A DNA stretch of 64,000 nt from the IMG/VR virus record IMGVR_UViG_3300043449_002675, positions 1-64,000 of that record. One strand, given 5' to 3'. Positions within the stretch are counted from its first letter, which is position 1. Every line of letters starts with the position of its first letter. Shown here one piece after another: positions 20,086 through 30,739 of this stretch. Under the pieces are notes generated by a model. That model was not told the origin of the DNA. It saw only the letters and a program-made list of their open reading frames with translations, and ran no database searches. Made by a program: the position numbers and the translations under genes. The stretch is from a virus.

Positions 20086-21397
20086 TTGGCTAGTCAAGGA
20101 AGACAACGGTGGTGTGGATGTATTGTCTTCTGCACTAGATGGATCAGCTGGTGGTGGCTCTGGTATTCCGCCGCAGGATGCACAGAATCCCGGCAGAGAC
20201 GGTGCTGGCGCTCCTAGTCCTCCTTTGGAAAACAGGGGTGGCGCTAATCCTATGGAAAAACCAGTTCCAGTAGGTGCTCCCGGTCCCCAAATGGCCGAAC
20301 CTATTGCTCCCGATATGCCCGAAAAGGAAGATGCAAAAGACGCAAACTTTGAAATGTGGAAGAGCAAGTTCTTCAAAGATAGCGTTAAGGGTGACGTAAA
20401 TAGTCTGCTCGAAGCTTGCATGGCGATGAGAAACAAAGAATTGGACACTTATCCAAGAAAATTCGTTGAAGACAACATTCAAATTCTATTTTTGCGTCAG
20501 AATGCAAATATTGATAAAGCTTCTCAGGCAATACGCAAGTTCATAAGAGAAAATCTTGATCATAACAATCCTGCAAGTAGCTTGATTCAAGGAACAGTAA
20601 CTACAATCCAGCCTATGCCAGAATTGTGCAACACATTTATTAAAATGCTCGGCTTATACAGCAATAAAGCCGATATGCACAGAAAATATATTGCGGCATT
20701 GCTCGGAGCTATCCAAGTTGGATCTGGTGGATCTAATGAAGACCTTATTTTCAATCAGAGAGAATATAGCATTAGAATTTCTACCAGAATGAATTCAAAA
20801 TTTGGCATGATTGATCTTGGCAAGTGGTTCATGGATGCCAATGATCCTGAAAAGTACCTATCGGAGTCAGAATTAGACATGATGGAGAATGGTTCTCCAG
20901 AAGAGAAGTCTGTTCTGCGCAAAAGAGTTATTTTAGAAAGCATAGCCAACAATTTCAGAATGCGTTCTTTTTATATGAACGTCGTAGAGCTGAATGGTAC
21001 AAATTATTTTGTAGGCGCAGACTTTGCTAATGCTCTCAGAGACGGATACACAGAGGGCAAATTAGTTGTGAAGAATTTAGTTAACGATTTTTCCGAAAGT
21101 TTCTTCGATAGCGAAGGAGAAATGGTTACTCTTCCTGACATCAAGATTATGTACAACACCAATACTGGCAAGATCAACAATGAAGGCGAGCCAGTAATGA
21201 TTGAAAATGAATTTATTACACGCAGAGATGGAATGTTGTTTTTAACTGCCAGTTTGGAAGTGTTGAAAGAGGCAGCTACCACTTTCCAAGGTATAGTCGT
21301 CAAGGAAATACCATTTGTTGGCAATCCCTCCGACATCAATACCCTTATTCACTGTGTTCCATCCGCACCGGAAATACTATTAAGAAATTGCGCCTAA
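20057..21397 (+). CDS. Putative tail structural or assembly protein
   Basis: A 446-residue protein starting at ATG 20057 after AAAGGTG. Residues 25-95 are a Pro/Gly-rich linker; 105-190 are helical (SLLEACMAMRNKELDTYPRKF); the remainder is mixed with FGMIDLGKWFMDANDPEKYL and FDSEGEMVTLPDIKIMYNTN. No recognised family. Its place just upstream of the tape measure gene points to a tail role. Confidence 0.55.
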   Translation: MSSNWATINDWLVKEDNGGVDVLSSALDGSAGGGSGIPPQDAQNPGRDGAGAPSPPLENRGGANPMEKPVPVGAPGPQMAEPIAPDMPEKEDAKDANFEMWKSKFFKDSVKGDVNSLLEACMAMRNKELDTYPRKFVEDNIQILFLRQNANIDKASQAIRKFIRENLDHNNPASSLIQGTVTTIQPMPELCNTFIKMLGLYSNKADMHRKYIAALLGAIQVGSGGSNEDLIFNQREYSIRISTRMNSKFGMIDLGKWFMDANDPEKYLSESELDMMENGSPEEKSVLRKRVILESIANNFRMRSFYMNVVELNGTNYFVGADFANALRDGYTEGKLVVKNLVNDFSESFFDSEGEMVTLPDIKIMYNTNTGKINNEGEPVMIENEFITRRDGMLFLTASLEVLKEAATTFQGIVVKEIPFVGNPSDINTLIHCVPSAPEILLRNCA

Positions 21398-21411
21398 TAG
21401 GTAAATAAAGT

Positions 21412-21936
21412 ATGCAGACCTTTCTTGAATACGCTATTCACAGAGTAAAGACCTTTGAGCCAAAAAGATTGCACAATCTTTATTTGGCTTTAAAAAAGGG
21501 CGGTCTTGCAGTTATCAATCGTATTCATCAGCAAAATGATCCGCATCTTTGGGTACAGGCTCATCCTCAACCTGAAGAATATAGAGGCATAAGAGTTTAT
21601 CTTCTTGGAAACATATGTGCTTTCAGAGTTCAAAAGCTTGAAAGCACTGAGCCTTATGGAAAATCCTATCTTTTGGATCTGCAAGAAATGTATGACAACA
21701 TTCTTGAGGATTTAGGCGAGGAAGAGGACAATAAGGATCCCAATAAAGCCATGGACATTTTAATCAAGCAGATGTGCGATAAAATTAGGAAATTCTACAT
21801 TGATTCGATTAAGGACGAAGAGGAATTCCTTTCTGCTCAACTTGATGGGCCAGAAAGACAAGATATTGGTGGCGCTGCAATATTGCCCGTTACTGGCATT
21901 GATTACTCAAGCACCGTTTACAGCACCAAAAACTAA
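21412..21936 (+). CDS. Tail-operon protein of unknown role
   Basis: A 174-residue protein (MQTFLEYAIHRVKTFEPKRL...). The start has a faint likeness to the shared tag (M-x-x-F-x-x-Y) but no cleavage Glu, and the gene lies in the tail operon. The centre (RGIRVYLLGNICAFRVQKLES) is beta-rich, the second half acidic and helical. GGTAAATA precedes the ATG by about 6 bases. It lies two genes before the tape measure, so a tail or baseplate assembly role is likely. Confidence 0.5.
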   Translation: MQTFLEYAIHRVKTFEPKRLHNLYLALKKGGLAVINRIHQQNDPHLWVQAHPQPEEYRGIRVYLLGNICAFRVQKLESTEPYGKSYLLDLQEMYDNILEDLGEEEDNKDPNKAMDILIKQMCDKIRKFYIDSIKDEEEFLSAQLDGPERQDIGGAAILPVTGIDYSSTVYSTKN

Positions 21937-21961
21937 TTAGATTGGTTGCCATACATATTTT

Positions 21962-22465
21962 ATGGCAAAAAGTAAAACAGATTTGTTCTTGGAAATGGCT
22001 TTTGACTATAACAGAGGCTCAAGGAATCTATCTGGCATACAGATACTCAGCAGATTAAAGACTGGCAGCATAATTCAATTTGGGTATGATTTTGCCAAAC
22101 ATGACAGAACACCTTTGGTAATACTTACAGAGAATAATGCGCAAGAATTCAAAGGCTTAAACCTCCATTATATTTTACCTGATCCAATTTTACAGATAGT
22201 TTCACCTTTTGGCATGAATGCATGTAATAATCCAAGGTTTTCGTGGCAAACTGTGAAGTATAACCCATATATAAAAAAGGCATTCCGTATCTATAAAAAG
22301 AACGGAGTCAAGAATTTAAGACTTCTAGACTGTGATTATTTAAAGAGGATAATAACCGCCTCTAGGAAGCTTAATTTGCAGGATTTGACGGCATTACGCT
22401 CAGCTATAGATGCGCAATTGCGGCAGACAAATCAAAATGCAGGGGATTTTACGAATAGAGCATAA
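21962..22465 (+). CDS. Conserved-type phage protein with GLNLHY motif
   Basis: A 167-residue protein. The segment GSIIQFGYDFAKHDRTPLVILTENNAQEFKGLNLHYILP fits a pattern I recall in T4-like and other large phages (Y-P/D-x-K...P-L-V..., G-x-NLHY-x-x-P). The role of that family is unclear; it is usually found among tail or end-protection genes. C-terminus helical. It ends 2 bases before the tape measure gene, so the two are translationally linked. Confidence 0.55.
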   Translation: MAKSKTDLFLEMAFDYNRGSRNLSGIQILSRLKTGSIIQFGYDFAKHDRTPLVILTENNAQEFKGLNLHYILPDPILQIVSPFGMNACNNPRFSWQTVKYNPYIKKAFRIYKKNGVKNLRLLDCDYLKRIITASRKLNLQDLTALRSAIDAQLRQTNQNAGDFTNRA

Positions 22466-22467
22466 GT

Positions 22468-25400
22468 ATGGCAGTAGATTTAACAGGTAACAGTTTTGAA
22501 GGAAGTATGGAAGACCTTAAGGCTGCCATGATGGGGCTTACTGCGGCAACTACCGGAGTAAAAAGTACCTTAGATACTAAAATGCCCGACTATAAAGCCA
22601 TGCTGGATGAGCTAAAAAAGCTTCCAAGTTTTTTGAACGGTTTTAATAACACAGTTAGAGACTTGACTGCCGCCGTAGATGCTTTGGGTAAAAAACCATC
22701 AGGTGGAGGAGGCGGCAGTGGCACTATAGATGCCCAGCCCATAGTAGACGCTGTAACAAAACTTCAGGATTGCTTGTGTGGCAATCAAGTAAACAAACAA
22801 GAAAAACATTTTCTAAGTTTGCAATTCAAGATGTTTAAAAATGTCTTAGGGATGTATTTTCAGCCATTGAAGAAGAGTGAAGCTGCCGTAACACCTGCCC
22901 CTTCTACCGCACCAGTTCCTGCTGGTGGTGGCGAAGAAGACAGCGGATCAAGAAGAAGAAGGCGAAGTTATTACGATGATGATTATGATAATCTACCAGT
23001 AAAATTTCTAAAATTCATAGAAAATTTACGTGGAAAAGTGGAGCACGCCTTCTTGGGTTTTGATGAAAAGTCAACCGTAACATCAAAGCTTTTAGGTGAT
23101 ATGGTGGCTGTAGAAAACAGATTTAACATTCAACTAAAAGAAACTGCTTTCGAAGTTGCCGGCATAAGTTCGGAAATGAAATCTGCACAAAAAGCCTACA
23201 CAGATGTAGGTCAATCCGTTGCGGAAACTGGCGTAAACAGAACAAAATACTTAGAACAGTATACAGAAAATTTTAGAGCCGGTATTACAGATGCAAAAGT
23301 TCTAAGCAGAGTTACAAAACAAACTTTGGCTACTGAAAAGCAACTTGGCATGGAAGTCGGATCTCTTAGTGAAACTTTTCGTGATTTAACACTATCCGGA
23401 AAATTAAATACTGTGCAGATCGGCGCTATGGGCAGGGGAATGCAAGAGGTTGCCAGAAATACTGGATTAACCGGAAAACATCTACAGGCGGCATTATCGG
23501 ATAGCAAACCATTTTTAGATAATCTTAAGAAAGCCGCAACATTCTCGGCAGCGTCGGCAAAAAATATATTGGAAATTGCTGCTAACGCAAAGAAATTAGG
23601 AGTTGAAGACAGCACGAAGAATTTATTAAGTGCTGCAACGAGCACAGTAAATCTCATAACTGGAGCAAATGATGAGACAAAAGCGTTCTTATACAATGCA
23701 GCCGGTAGAGTTGGCAAGATAACACAGTTACAACTTGGAGTATTAACCAGAACCAAAAAGGGAATAAAAGACTTGGCTTCCGGCATGGAAGATGTACTTA
23801 AAGGATTCGGAGTACAGTCTATAGAAGAAATTGAAAATTTACCTGATGAAATAAAATTTAGATTGAACCTCCAGCTAAAAGGTGCATTTGGCATGGAGCT
23901 GGGTGAGATTACAAGAACGGTTCAAGCTTTCAAAGAGGCCGGCAAAGGTTTATCAGACCGTTTAGGTGAAATAAACAAAAAAAGAGAGTTAAATTTAACA
24001 TTAGAAGAAAAAGCTAAGCTTGCTGAAGAAGAGAGAAGATTAAGAGCTGGAGCAACATTAGACGTTTTGACAGGACTTAGTGAGGCAAGCAAGGGCGCTA
24101 AGAGCATGGATGAAGCGATGGCTCGCTTCAGCAATAGACTACCGGAATTTTCAGATGATATTAAAGCTTTGGGAGGAGATTTTTCTAGTGCTAAAGGAGC
24201 CGCAAAGTTTTCCATAGAATCGGCAGTTAAAAGTTTAAATGAAGGATTAACTAAAGTTGGTGAAAAGCCTCTTGAAATTGATCAGATGCAAATTGAGAAA
24301 GCACTGAGCAATAAAGATGAATATAACCTGTTAATGGAACGTTTGAATGAAGCAAATAACAAATTAGCTACAGCCCAAAAAGCTGAACTAGATCCTGTTC
24401 TTAAGACATCGCTTACACTAGAAAAATATAATGATTATTTTAGAGATCAATTCAGCAAACCGGCTTTAGACATTTTAAAAGCACAACTTGGCTTTCAAGG
24501 CATGATGGCGTTTGCCTTAAGTTCTATGGCTGCATCAGGATTGCTTAACTTAAGACAATTGTATGTTACTTTTGAAGATTCGCTGGAAACTCTTGGAAAT
24601 AGACTTGGAATCAAGCAGCCGGAATGGCTGAAAAGTATTTTGGGGTGGTTTAAGCCAAAAGCTGTCTCTCCAACGGGACCTAGTCCAGCGCCTGCGCCCG
24701 GACCTGCGCCCGGACCTGCGCCCGGACCTACACCCGGACCCGCACCCGGACCTGCGCCCGGTTGTCCGGACCTAAGCAATTTTCAATTCAATGTGAATAA
24801 GGAACTTTTCGTCAAGGCAGCCAAAGTTTTAGGTGCTATGGTTGTTGGAATTGCCATGTTGTCAGCAGCTATTGCCTTATTAGCTGCTATAGTAAAAATT
24901 TATAGCAATGTAGTAGGAATAGATCCTCTCAAGGTTGCATACGATATTTCGGCAATTATACTTGCCGGCGCAATTATTTTGACAGAAGCCGGTCTGGCTG
25001 CTTGGGCATTACAAAAAGCATATGACACCTATGGCAAAGATTTAATGGTATGGTCTCAAGGTGGTTGGGTATTGCTATTTGCAGTAATCCTAGCTGGCGT
25101 AGCAGCAGCTTTGATTGCGATATCTACCGGCATCTTATATTTGGGAAACAGTCTAGCTCAGAAAGCAGGCTTCACATCTCCGCAACAAGCTGCTGAAACT
25201 GGAGCATTAATTACAGCAATTTTGACAGCAGGTTTAATTATATTGTCCGCAGTAGGGGCGTTTGCTTATGGTTTTGCAAAAGCGCTTCCTTCATTTTTTG
25301 CAGCTTTTGCTGCCCTAGGGCCTTTGTCAGTCTGGGCGGGAGTTGGCATAGCAGCAATGTTTCTAATTGGTCTGCCAGCTTTGGGCGCATTCATGGTGGC

Positions 25401-28400
25401 CGTATCAATAGGGCTACTTAAATTAGCAGACTACATTTTAGGCGCAGTAGACATAGACATGGGGAGACTACAGGAAACGGCAAAGACTATATCCATTTTA
25501 GCCGGATCTGCTCTAATAGTCATGCTAGCCATAGCAGGATCGGCTGCTGCCGTTATGGGAACAGCAGCACTTATGGCAAAGCTTAAAGAATACAATGTTG
25601 GACTAGAAGAAATTAACAAGAGCTTATATCTATTGGGTAAAATTGGTCTTTCACTAGTTGGACTGATAGGAGTTCTGTCTTTGGTAGTTGCTGGCATTAA
25701 TCAAATAGATGTTGGGAGCAAAGAGCAAGAATTTAAGAATGCCGAAAATATATTAAATTTAGTCAACAAAATGCTTTTGGCTATGGCACCTATGCTTGCT
25801 GTAGTTATAGCACTTACTGCCGCACTAACCTACTTAAGTATTCAACAACAAAGTGTAGCAGATGAAACTCAGAGAATAGACATATATGATGTTATTGCAA
25901 ACGCTGGAGCAGTAATGACATTTTTGTTGGGTTTATTTACACTTTTACCGCCAATGGTTGCGGGAATAATAAATCTGACTAGTAAACTTGTAGCTTTAGT
26001 TGCCGATCCCAAACAACTAGAATCACAGGTAACAGCTCTCCAATCTATAATGATGTCTTTTTATAAAGCAATGTTAATTATGCTTCCTATGGTTGCAATT
26101 GCTTTAGGTATTGGCATTTTGATGCAAAAAATTGGCGTTGGTGTTGTTGCAGCAGCGAAATTACTGGGTAAGGGATTGGCGATTTTGACAGTCTTGATTG
26201 CTGTTGGAACTGTCTTGATGTCTATAGGCATTGGCGTTGCGTACTTTTTAAACAACATGCTTTCAGGAGAAATGTTTACAAATGAAGGCGCTGATTTATT
26301 TGCAACAAGAATAAGTAATTTGGCATATGTGATGGGGGCGATGGCCTTATACATAACCTTAGCAGCTGCCGCTGCTGCTTGGGCAACCTTAGCGGTTATA
26401 GCGGCAGGCGTAACATTTCTGTTATTTTCTGGTGCTCTTGCTACATTTGGTTGGACTTTCTATTTGGCTATGGCTGGGCTGGCTACAGTAAATGAAGCAC
26501 TAAATCAAATAAGTTTTAAAGATTTAATGTTAATGCCTTTGAAGCTATCTGCTGTTACCATGTCGCTTTACTTGCTTGTAAGATCGTTTGATTTATTGCG
26601 CACACTGGACGTTTCAGGAGTGGATGAAGCTGCTGGCAAAATGCGATCTCTTGCTACACCAACACTTGAAGTAGCAAAAATATTGAATGATCTAAATATT
26701 GCCTTATATCAAGTTGTAAACATGGCTGGTGCAGAAGCAGGGCCAAAAGCATTGAGTATAGTGGTAGAAACAGCCAAAAACATATCTCAATTTTTCTATG
26801 ATATAACTACTATGGACATGCCAGATGCAGCCAAACTGCAAAAGGCATATTTTAAATTTGTTACAGTAGCTGGTTATGTTGCCGAATTTGTTACAATTGT
26901 AAAACATATTGCCATAATTCCCAAAGTTCTAAAGTTTACGCCTGCACTAGCCAAGAAAGCTTCCCAAACCTACGTTGAAATGTCAACGATGATGACATCG
27001 TTCCTACAAGCCTTAACTGCATATGCTGATTCGGTTGAAAAGTTCAAGAGTATGCAGTGGGATAAATTTGCCATGGGTCTGCTGGGAACCAAGGAAAAAG
27101 ATACCATCAGGGATATGATCAAGTTCTCTCAAACGCTTGTAGAAACTACTGCAAAGCTTGGGGAAGAATTTGATGCGGAACAACATTTGAATGCAGTAGG
27201 AGCTTTGGAAAATGCCGGCAACGTTTTGGCTTTGTTTGCCAAAGCAATGGAAAGCTTCCAAGCCGGTCAAAAGGCGGTAACAGGAGCAGTTGAAGGGTAT
27301 AGTGCCGGTATTAAAGAGAGATCAAGAGCCTTAAGAAAAGCAGGCAAAAATGATGGCGAAACCGATGAGTTTGTCAACGTAAGTAAAGATCTGCTGCAAT
27401 CGATGACAAAAATTATCAAAGTGATATATGACAATTTGGCAAATAACCAATATTTGCACGCCAATAATGTTGCCATGATGGCCGATAAATTAAATAATCT
27501 TTCTTCTGCGATTGATGTGTTCGGTAAATCCATGGAAAATATATCATCAAAATTGAATGCATTATTTAAATACGAAAGTACTTGGTTTGGCTTGGGAAGC
27601 AAAGCAACTGGTGAGGGAGCCAAATTAAGTGAAAGTGCTGCTGGTGTTAGAGTTGGAGTAATAGAAATATTTGATGCCATAGACACTATATTCAAAACTT
27701 TTACAGAAAAACAAAGACATGATTCTTGGGTAAAAAGCCTTACAGAATTAGAAAAGTTCCAAGATATATTTGGCAAGGTTACAAGCGCCATGGGGAAAAT
27801 TGCTGATACATTTAAAGTATTTTATGACGTTGTAACTAAAAAGTTTGCAAACATAGCTCCGGATAAAACATTTTTCAAAAATGCTGATGGCGAGCACAAA
27901 GACTGGAGTAAGTTTAATGCATTTGTGGACAAAATGGGAGATGCCATGTCCTCCTTGGGCTCTATTGTCACAATAGTAGTAGACAAAATAAATACAAATT
28001 TGACAGTTGACAATAGTGCTGTTCAAGCTGTGATTGCAAAAATTGGAAAGATTGATCCATTTTTGAGGAGTCTGGTAAGCGTTGCGACTAGCATTCAGCA
28101 GCTCGATCAGATGGGTGGGGTCAATGTACCAGAAGGACAAACAATAAAAGATTCCGGCAATAGACTAGCGGAAGCAGCTGCTGGAGTTCTGTCGGTGGCC
28201 AACGATATTGCCGTTAAAACTGCAAATATTGATATGGCCGGAACAGCAACGGCCGCATTGAAACTCGCAGCAGTAAGTAAATTTATAGATCCATTAGTAA
28301 ATTTCTTGAAAATGTTTTCCGATAAAAGTGATTTACTTGCCAAGGCGAACAAGGATGCAAGCGTAGTCCCTCCTGTAGATAACATAAAAACAAATGCACC

Positions 28401-30165
28401 AAAAATTTCCGAGGCTGTCACAGCAATAATGGGCTTATATAACACTGTTGTTAAAGGCACAGCAGGTGTATCCATGGAAGGCACAGAGGAAGCAGGGAAT
28501 AGATTGAAGGCTATTTTGCCAGTTATGGAAAGCATTTCTTCTGTTATTGAAAGCATGAACAAGGCATTTGCAGCTCTTAATGAGGAAGATGTAGATGCAA
28601 GTGCTGGTGCAAAATCTACGAGTAAAATTAAAAACCTCGAAAAAACTATTAATGACATGTTGGGCAAAGGTGCTGACAATCCTCTTCTCAATGTGTTTAA
28701 GTTTATTCAATCTGGTCTTATTGCTCCACTCAATGATTTGGATCTTGATCCAGATGAAATAGCAGATGCTGGAAAAACTTTTGAAGGACTTGCCAAAATA
28801 GCAACATCTGTTGCGACATCTATTACTTCCCTAGGGGGCGCTTTCTCTAAAGTTACTATGGGCAAAACATCATATCTTGATGTGGTAACAAAAATTCTTA
28901 AAAACAACAAGGGACAGATTATTGAAATGATCAAGGCACTAGGAGACTTTGTTGTTCCTATTGCCAATCTGGAAATAGATGGCGAAGATGCCGACGATGC
29001 CGCAAAGATCATAGAAGCTTCAAACAAAATTCTCAGAGTGCTTGCAGGAGACAAGGGCGATGCCGAAATGGGTCTTATAGGATATATGGGAAATAGATTA
29101 AGGCAGATCGGCGAACAGGTGGCAAAACAAGGTGGTGGTGTTGAACCAAGTCTGGCACAAAAGGCAAAAACAGGCTTGGAGAATTTTGCAAAGACATGGG
29201 AAACTATGCTTCCTGCAATTAACACACTAATTATGAAAACAGTAGAACATGGCGGTAGTGGAGACGATGCAGAAGAAGCGGCGAAGATAATTGCCGGTAG
29301 TGAAAAGATAGTAAAAGCACTGCCATCTTTGTTGGAGAACATGTCAAAGAGTTTGCCAACCTTGGCACAGCAGGCTGCAAATATAGCACAGCAAGCGGGA
29401 TTGGGGCAGCAGTTACAGGGCAAAGGACCGGCATTAGCTAATTTGCTTATCGGTGTTTTTGATTTCTTACGAGTGGGTGTCATAGAGCCTATTGGCAATC
29501 TTGAAATGAATTATGACATTGAGGATGTTGCTCAAACACTAACAGATGCAAGCACTTTGGCTGAAACTTTGGCGGGGCCAGTATCAACAATAGCAGCCAA
29601 TCTATCTAATCTCGATTTAACTCAAATAGATTTTTCCAAAATGACAAATTTTGGACCTTTATTCCAAGGATTGAATAATTTGGCAAATGAGATCATGAGA
29701 GCAAATCTTCCTGATTTAGCTACAAATCTTACTCAAGCAGCCACAGATCTTGCTCTCGTTGACCAAGCTTTGCAAAGTTTAGTAGCAAGCTTTGCAGGAA
29801 TTTCCGGAAGCTTGAATTCCTTGCAAGGAATGGGAAATCTAAATGTTAGTGCTAATGTAAGTCAAACAGCAACTACAGCAGTAGAGAATCCAGCTAACCA
29901 AGCAGCCAAAACTGTAGACATGAGCTTGGCACCAACTGCTATGGGTGCTGCACAGAGTGCTGATATGTCTAAGCTTACTGCAGCCGCTGAAGCAACAGCC
30001 AACAACACTGCACAAATGCTGTCTTTAATGCGTAGTTACCAGCAGGCACCTGCAGCGTCTGCACCAAGCAAGAGATCTACTGCATCAGGTGGTGATACTG
30101 GATCTTTCAGGGCTAGGCAACAGCTAAAATTTAGTAGTGCCACAGATGCGGCAAACTTTAAATAG
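22468..30165 (+). CDS. Tape measure protein (very long)
   Basis: A 2565-residue protein, the largest in the window, in the right place between tail assembly and baseplate genes. Residues 1-740 are mostly helical coiled-coil with a Gly-rich patch (SGGGGGSG) and an Arg-rich/acidic SRRRRRSYYDDDYDN segment. Residues 742-765 are six PAPG/PTPG units encoded by 12-base repeats. Residues about 775-1375 hold many hydrophobic helices, typical of tape measure proteins that enter the membrane at ejection. Residues about 1890-2440 show degenerate modules of about 110-130 residues with the pattern (P-I/L-x-x-L-x-(I/L/M)...A-x-x-(I/L)). The Ala/Ser-rich tail ends in a basic segment. Length predicts a very long tail if T4-like scaling holds. 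Confidence 0.9.
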   Translation: MAVDLTGNSFEGSMEDLKAAMMGLTAATTGVKSTLDTKMPDYKAMLDELKKLPSFLNGFNNTVRDLTAAVDALGKKPSGGGGGSGTIDAQPIVDAVTKLQDCLCGNQVNKQEKHFLSLQFKMFKNVLGMYFQPLKKSEAAVTPAPSTAPVPAGGGEEDSGSRRRRRSYYDDDYDNLPVKFLKFIENLRGKVEHAFLGFDEKSTVTSKLLGDMVAVENRFNIQLKETAFEVAGISSEMKSAQKAYTDVGQSVAETGVNRTKYLEQYTENFRAGITDAKVLSRVTKQTLATEKQLGMEVGSLSETFRDLTLSGKLNTVQIGAMGRGMQEVARNTGLTGKHLQAALSDSKPFLDNLKKAATFSAASAKNILEIAANAKKLGVEDSTKNLLSAATSTVNLITGANDETKAFLYNAAGRVGKITQLQLGVLTRTKKGIKDLASGMEDVLKGFGVQSIEEIENLPDEIKFRLNLQLKGAFGMELGEITRTVQAFKEAGKGLSDRLGEINKKRELNLTLEEKAKLAEEERRLRAGATLDVLTGLSEASKGAKSMDEAMARFSNRLPEFSDDIKALGGDFSSAKGAAKFSIESAVKSLNEGLTKVGEKPLEIDQMQIEKALSNKDEYNLLMERLNEANNKLATAQKAELDPVLKTSLTLEKYNDYFRDQFSKPALDILKAQLGFQGMMAFALSSMAASGLLNLRQLYVTFEDSLETLGNRLGIKQPEWLKSILGWFKPKAVSPTGPSPAPAPGPAPGPAPGPTPGPAPGPAPGCPDLSNFQFNVNKELFVKAAKVLGAMVVGIAMLSAAIALLAAIVKIYSNVVGIDPLKVAYDISAIILAGAIILTEAGLAAWALQKAYDTYGKDLMVWSQGGWVLLFAVILAGVAAALIAISTGILYLGNSLAQKAGFTSPQQAAETGALITAILTAGLIILSAVGAFAYGFAKALPSFFAAFAALGPLSVWAGVGIAAMFLIGLPALGAFMVAVSIGLLKLADYILGAVDIDMGRLQETAKTISILAGSALIVMLAIAGSAAAVMGTAALMAKLKEYNVGLEEINKSLYLLGKIGLSLVGLIGVLSLVVAGINQIDVGSKEQEFKNAENILNLVNKMLLAMAPMLAVVIALTAALTYLSIQQQSVADETQRIDIYDVIANAGAVMTFLLGLFTLLPPMVAGIINLTSKLVALVADPKQLESQVTALQSIMMSFYKAMLIMLPMVAIALGIGILMQKIGVGVVAAAKLLGKGLAILTVLIAVGTVLMSIGIGVAYFLNNMLSGEMFTNEGADLFATRISNLAYVMGAMALYITLAAAAAAWATLAVIAAGVTFLLFSGALATFGWTFYLAMAGLATVNEALNQISFKDLMLMPLKLSAVTMSLYLLVRSFDLLRTLDVSGVDEAAGKMRSLATPTLEVAKILNDLNIALYQVVNMAGAEAGPKALSIVVETAKNISQFFYDITTMDMPDAAKLQKAYFKFVTVAGYVAEFVTIVKHIAIIPKVLKFTPALAKKASQTYVEMSTMMTSFLQALTAYADSVEKFKSMQWDKFAMGLLGTKEKDTIRDMIKFSQTLVETTAKLGEEFDAEQHLNAVGALENAGNVLALFAKAMESFQAGQKAVTGAVEGYSAGIKERSRALRKAGKNDGETDEFVNVSKDLLQSMTKIIKVIYDNLANNQYLHANNVAMMADKLNNLSSAIDVFGKSMENISSKLNALFKYESTWFGLGSKATGEGAKLSESAAGVRVGVIEIFDAIDTIFKTFTEKQRHDSWVKSLTELEKFQDIFGKVTSAMGKIADTFKVFYDVVTKKFANIAPDKTFFKNADGEHKDWSKFNAFVDKMGDAMSSLGSIVTIVVDKINTNLTVDNSAVQAVIAKIGKIDPFLRSLVSVATSIQQLDQMGGVNVPEGQTIKDSGNRLAEAAAGVLSVANDIAVKTANIDMAGTATAALKLAAVSKFIDPLVNFLKMFSDKSDLLAKANKDASVVPPVDNIKTNAPKISEAVTAIMGLYNTVVKGTAGVSMEGTEEAGNRLKAILPVMESISSVIESMNKAFAALNEEDVDASAGAKSTSKIKNLEKTINDMLGKGADNPLLNVFKFIQSGLIAPLNDLDLDPDEIADAGKTFEGLAKIATSVATSITSLGGAFSKVTMGKTSYLDVVTKILKNNKGQIIEMIKALGDFVVPIANLEIDGEDADDAAKIIEASNKILRVLAGDKGDAEMGLIGYMGNRLRQIGEQVAKQGGGVEPSLAQKAKTGLENFAKTWETMLPAINTLIMKTVEHGGSGDDAEEAAKIIAGSEKIVKALPSLLENMSKSLPTLAQQAANIAQQAGLGQQLQGKGPALANLLIGVFDFLRVGVIEPIGNLEMNYDIEDVAQTLTDASTLAETLAGPVSTIAANLSNLDLTQIDFSKMTNFGPLFQGLNNLANEIMRANLPDLATNLTQAATDLALVDQALQSLVASFAGISGSLNSLQGMGNLNVSANVSQTATTAVENPANQAAKTVDMSLAPTAMGAAQSADMSKLTAAAEATANNTAQMLSLMRSYQQAPAASAPSKRSTASGGDTGSFRARQQLKFSSATDAANFK
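24691..24762 (+). repeat. Six tandem 12-bp repeats in the tape measure gene
   Basis: Unit CCTGCGCCCGGA, three exact copies and three with one to three changes; encodes PAPG. It is far richer in G+C than its surroundings and likely varies in copy number by slippage. Confidence 0.9.
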
Positions 30166-30174
30166 GGGTAATTG

Positions 30175-30717
30175 ATGCTAGGGACAACAGATACAGGAAT
30201 TTTTAGATTTGTAGATGACTGTTACATACAAGTGGGTTCCCTTGCGCCTATAAGAATGTATATTATGCCTGATATTTCGGACAGTCATAGTGCAAACTGG
30301 CCAACGCAAAACGGCATAGGTCGCAGTTTGCCTGCCTACACTTTCGGAAATGGCGAAGCCAGAACAATAAGTTGGACAATACACTTATATGCCGATTACC
30401 CAGATAGATTAATATATAATTTGCAAACTCTTAGGATTATCGAGAGCTGTACTTATCCAAGAAACGGAACAGGAGCATTGCCTTTTGTTCCTCCAAGTAT
30501 TTGCAAATTGAAATGTGGAGCAACTTTGGGAAGTTATCCTATAGCTGCTGTTTTGAAAAGTTACAGCGTATCTTTTCCAGTTGACGTTCCTTGGAGCGAA
30601 AATATAAGCGGTTATGGTCCTATTCCATACAAGTTTGATATACAATGTAGTTTCGAAGTTGTCTACGATGCAAGCCAGTTGCCCGGAGCTGAAAGAATAA
30701 TTACTGAAGGTAATTAA
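30175..30717 (+). CDS. Tail tube-baseplate junction-like protein
   Basis: A 180-residue protein. ATG 30175 follows GGGG. It is rich in beta strands and ends IPYKFDIQCSFEVVYDASQLPG, a shape seen in small tail-tube or baseplate cap proteins of contractile tails. It lies directly after the tape measure, where T4 carries the tube-cap and tube-initiator genes (gp48/gp54), so that role is likely. No diagnostic motif; the assignment rests on place and fold impression. Confidence 0.5.
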   Translation: MLGTTDTGIFRFVDDCYIQVGSLAPIRMYIMPDISDSHSANWPTQNGIGRSLPAYTFGNGEARTISWTIHLYADYPDRLIYNLQTLRIIESCTYPRNGTGALPFVPPSICKLKCGATLGSYPIAAVLKSYSVSFPVDVPWSENISGYGPIPYKFDIQCSFEVVYDASQLPGAERIITEGN

Positions 30718-30739
30718 TATTATATAACTGAGGGAACTT

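Noticed and set aside
24691-24762. Tandem 12-base repeats considered as a CRISPR-like or recombination site
   Set aside because: Units are short, without spacers, in frame and encode PAPG; a coding tandem repeat explains them.
28107-29498. Long reverse-strand ORFs within the tape measure gene
   Set aside because: Composition mirrors Ala/Lys-rich helical codons on the other strand; no ribosome site; the tape measure frame is uninterrupted.
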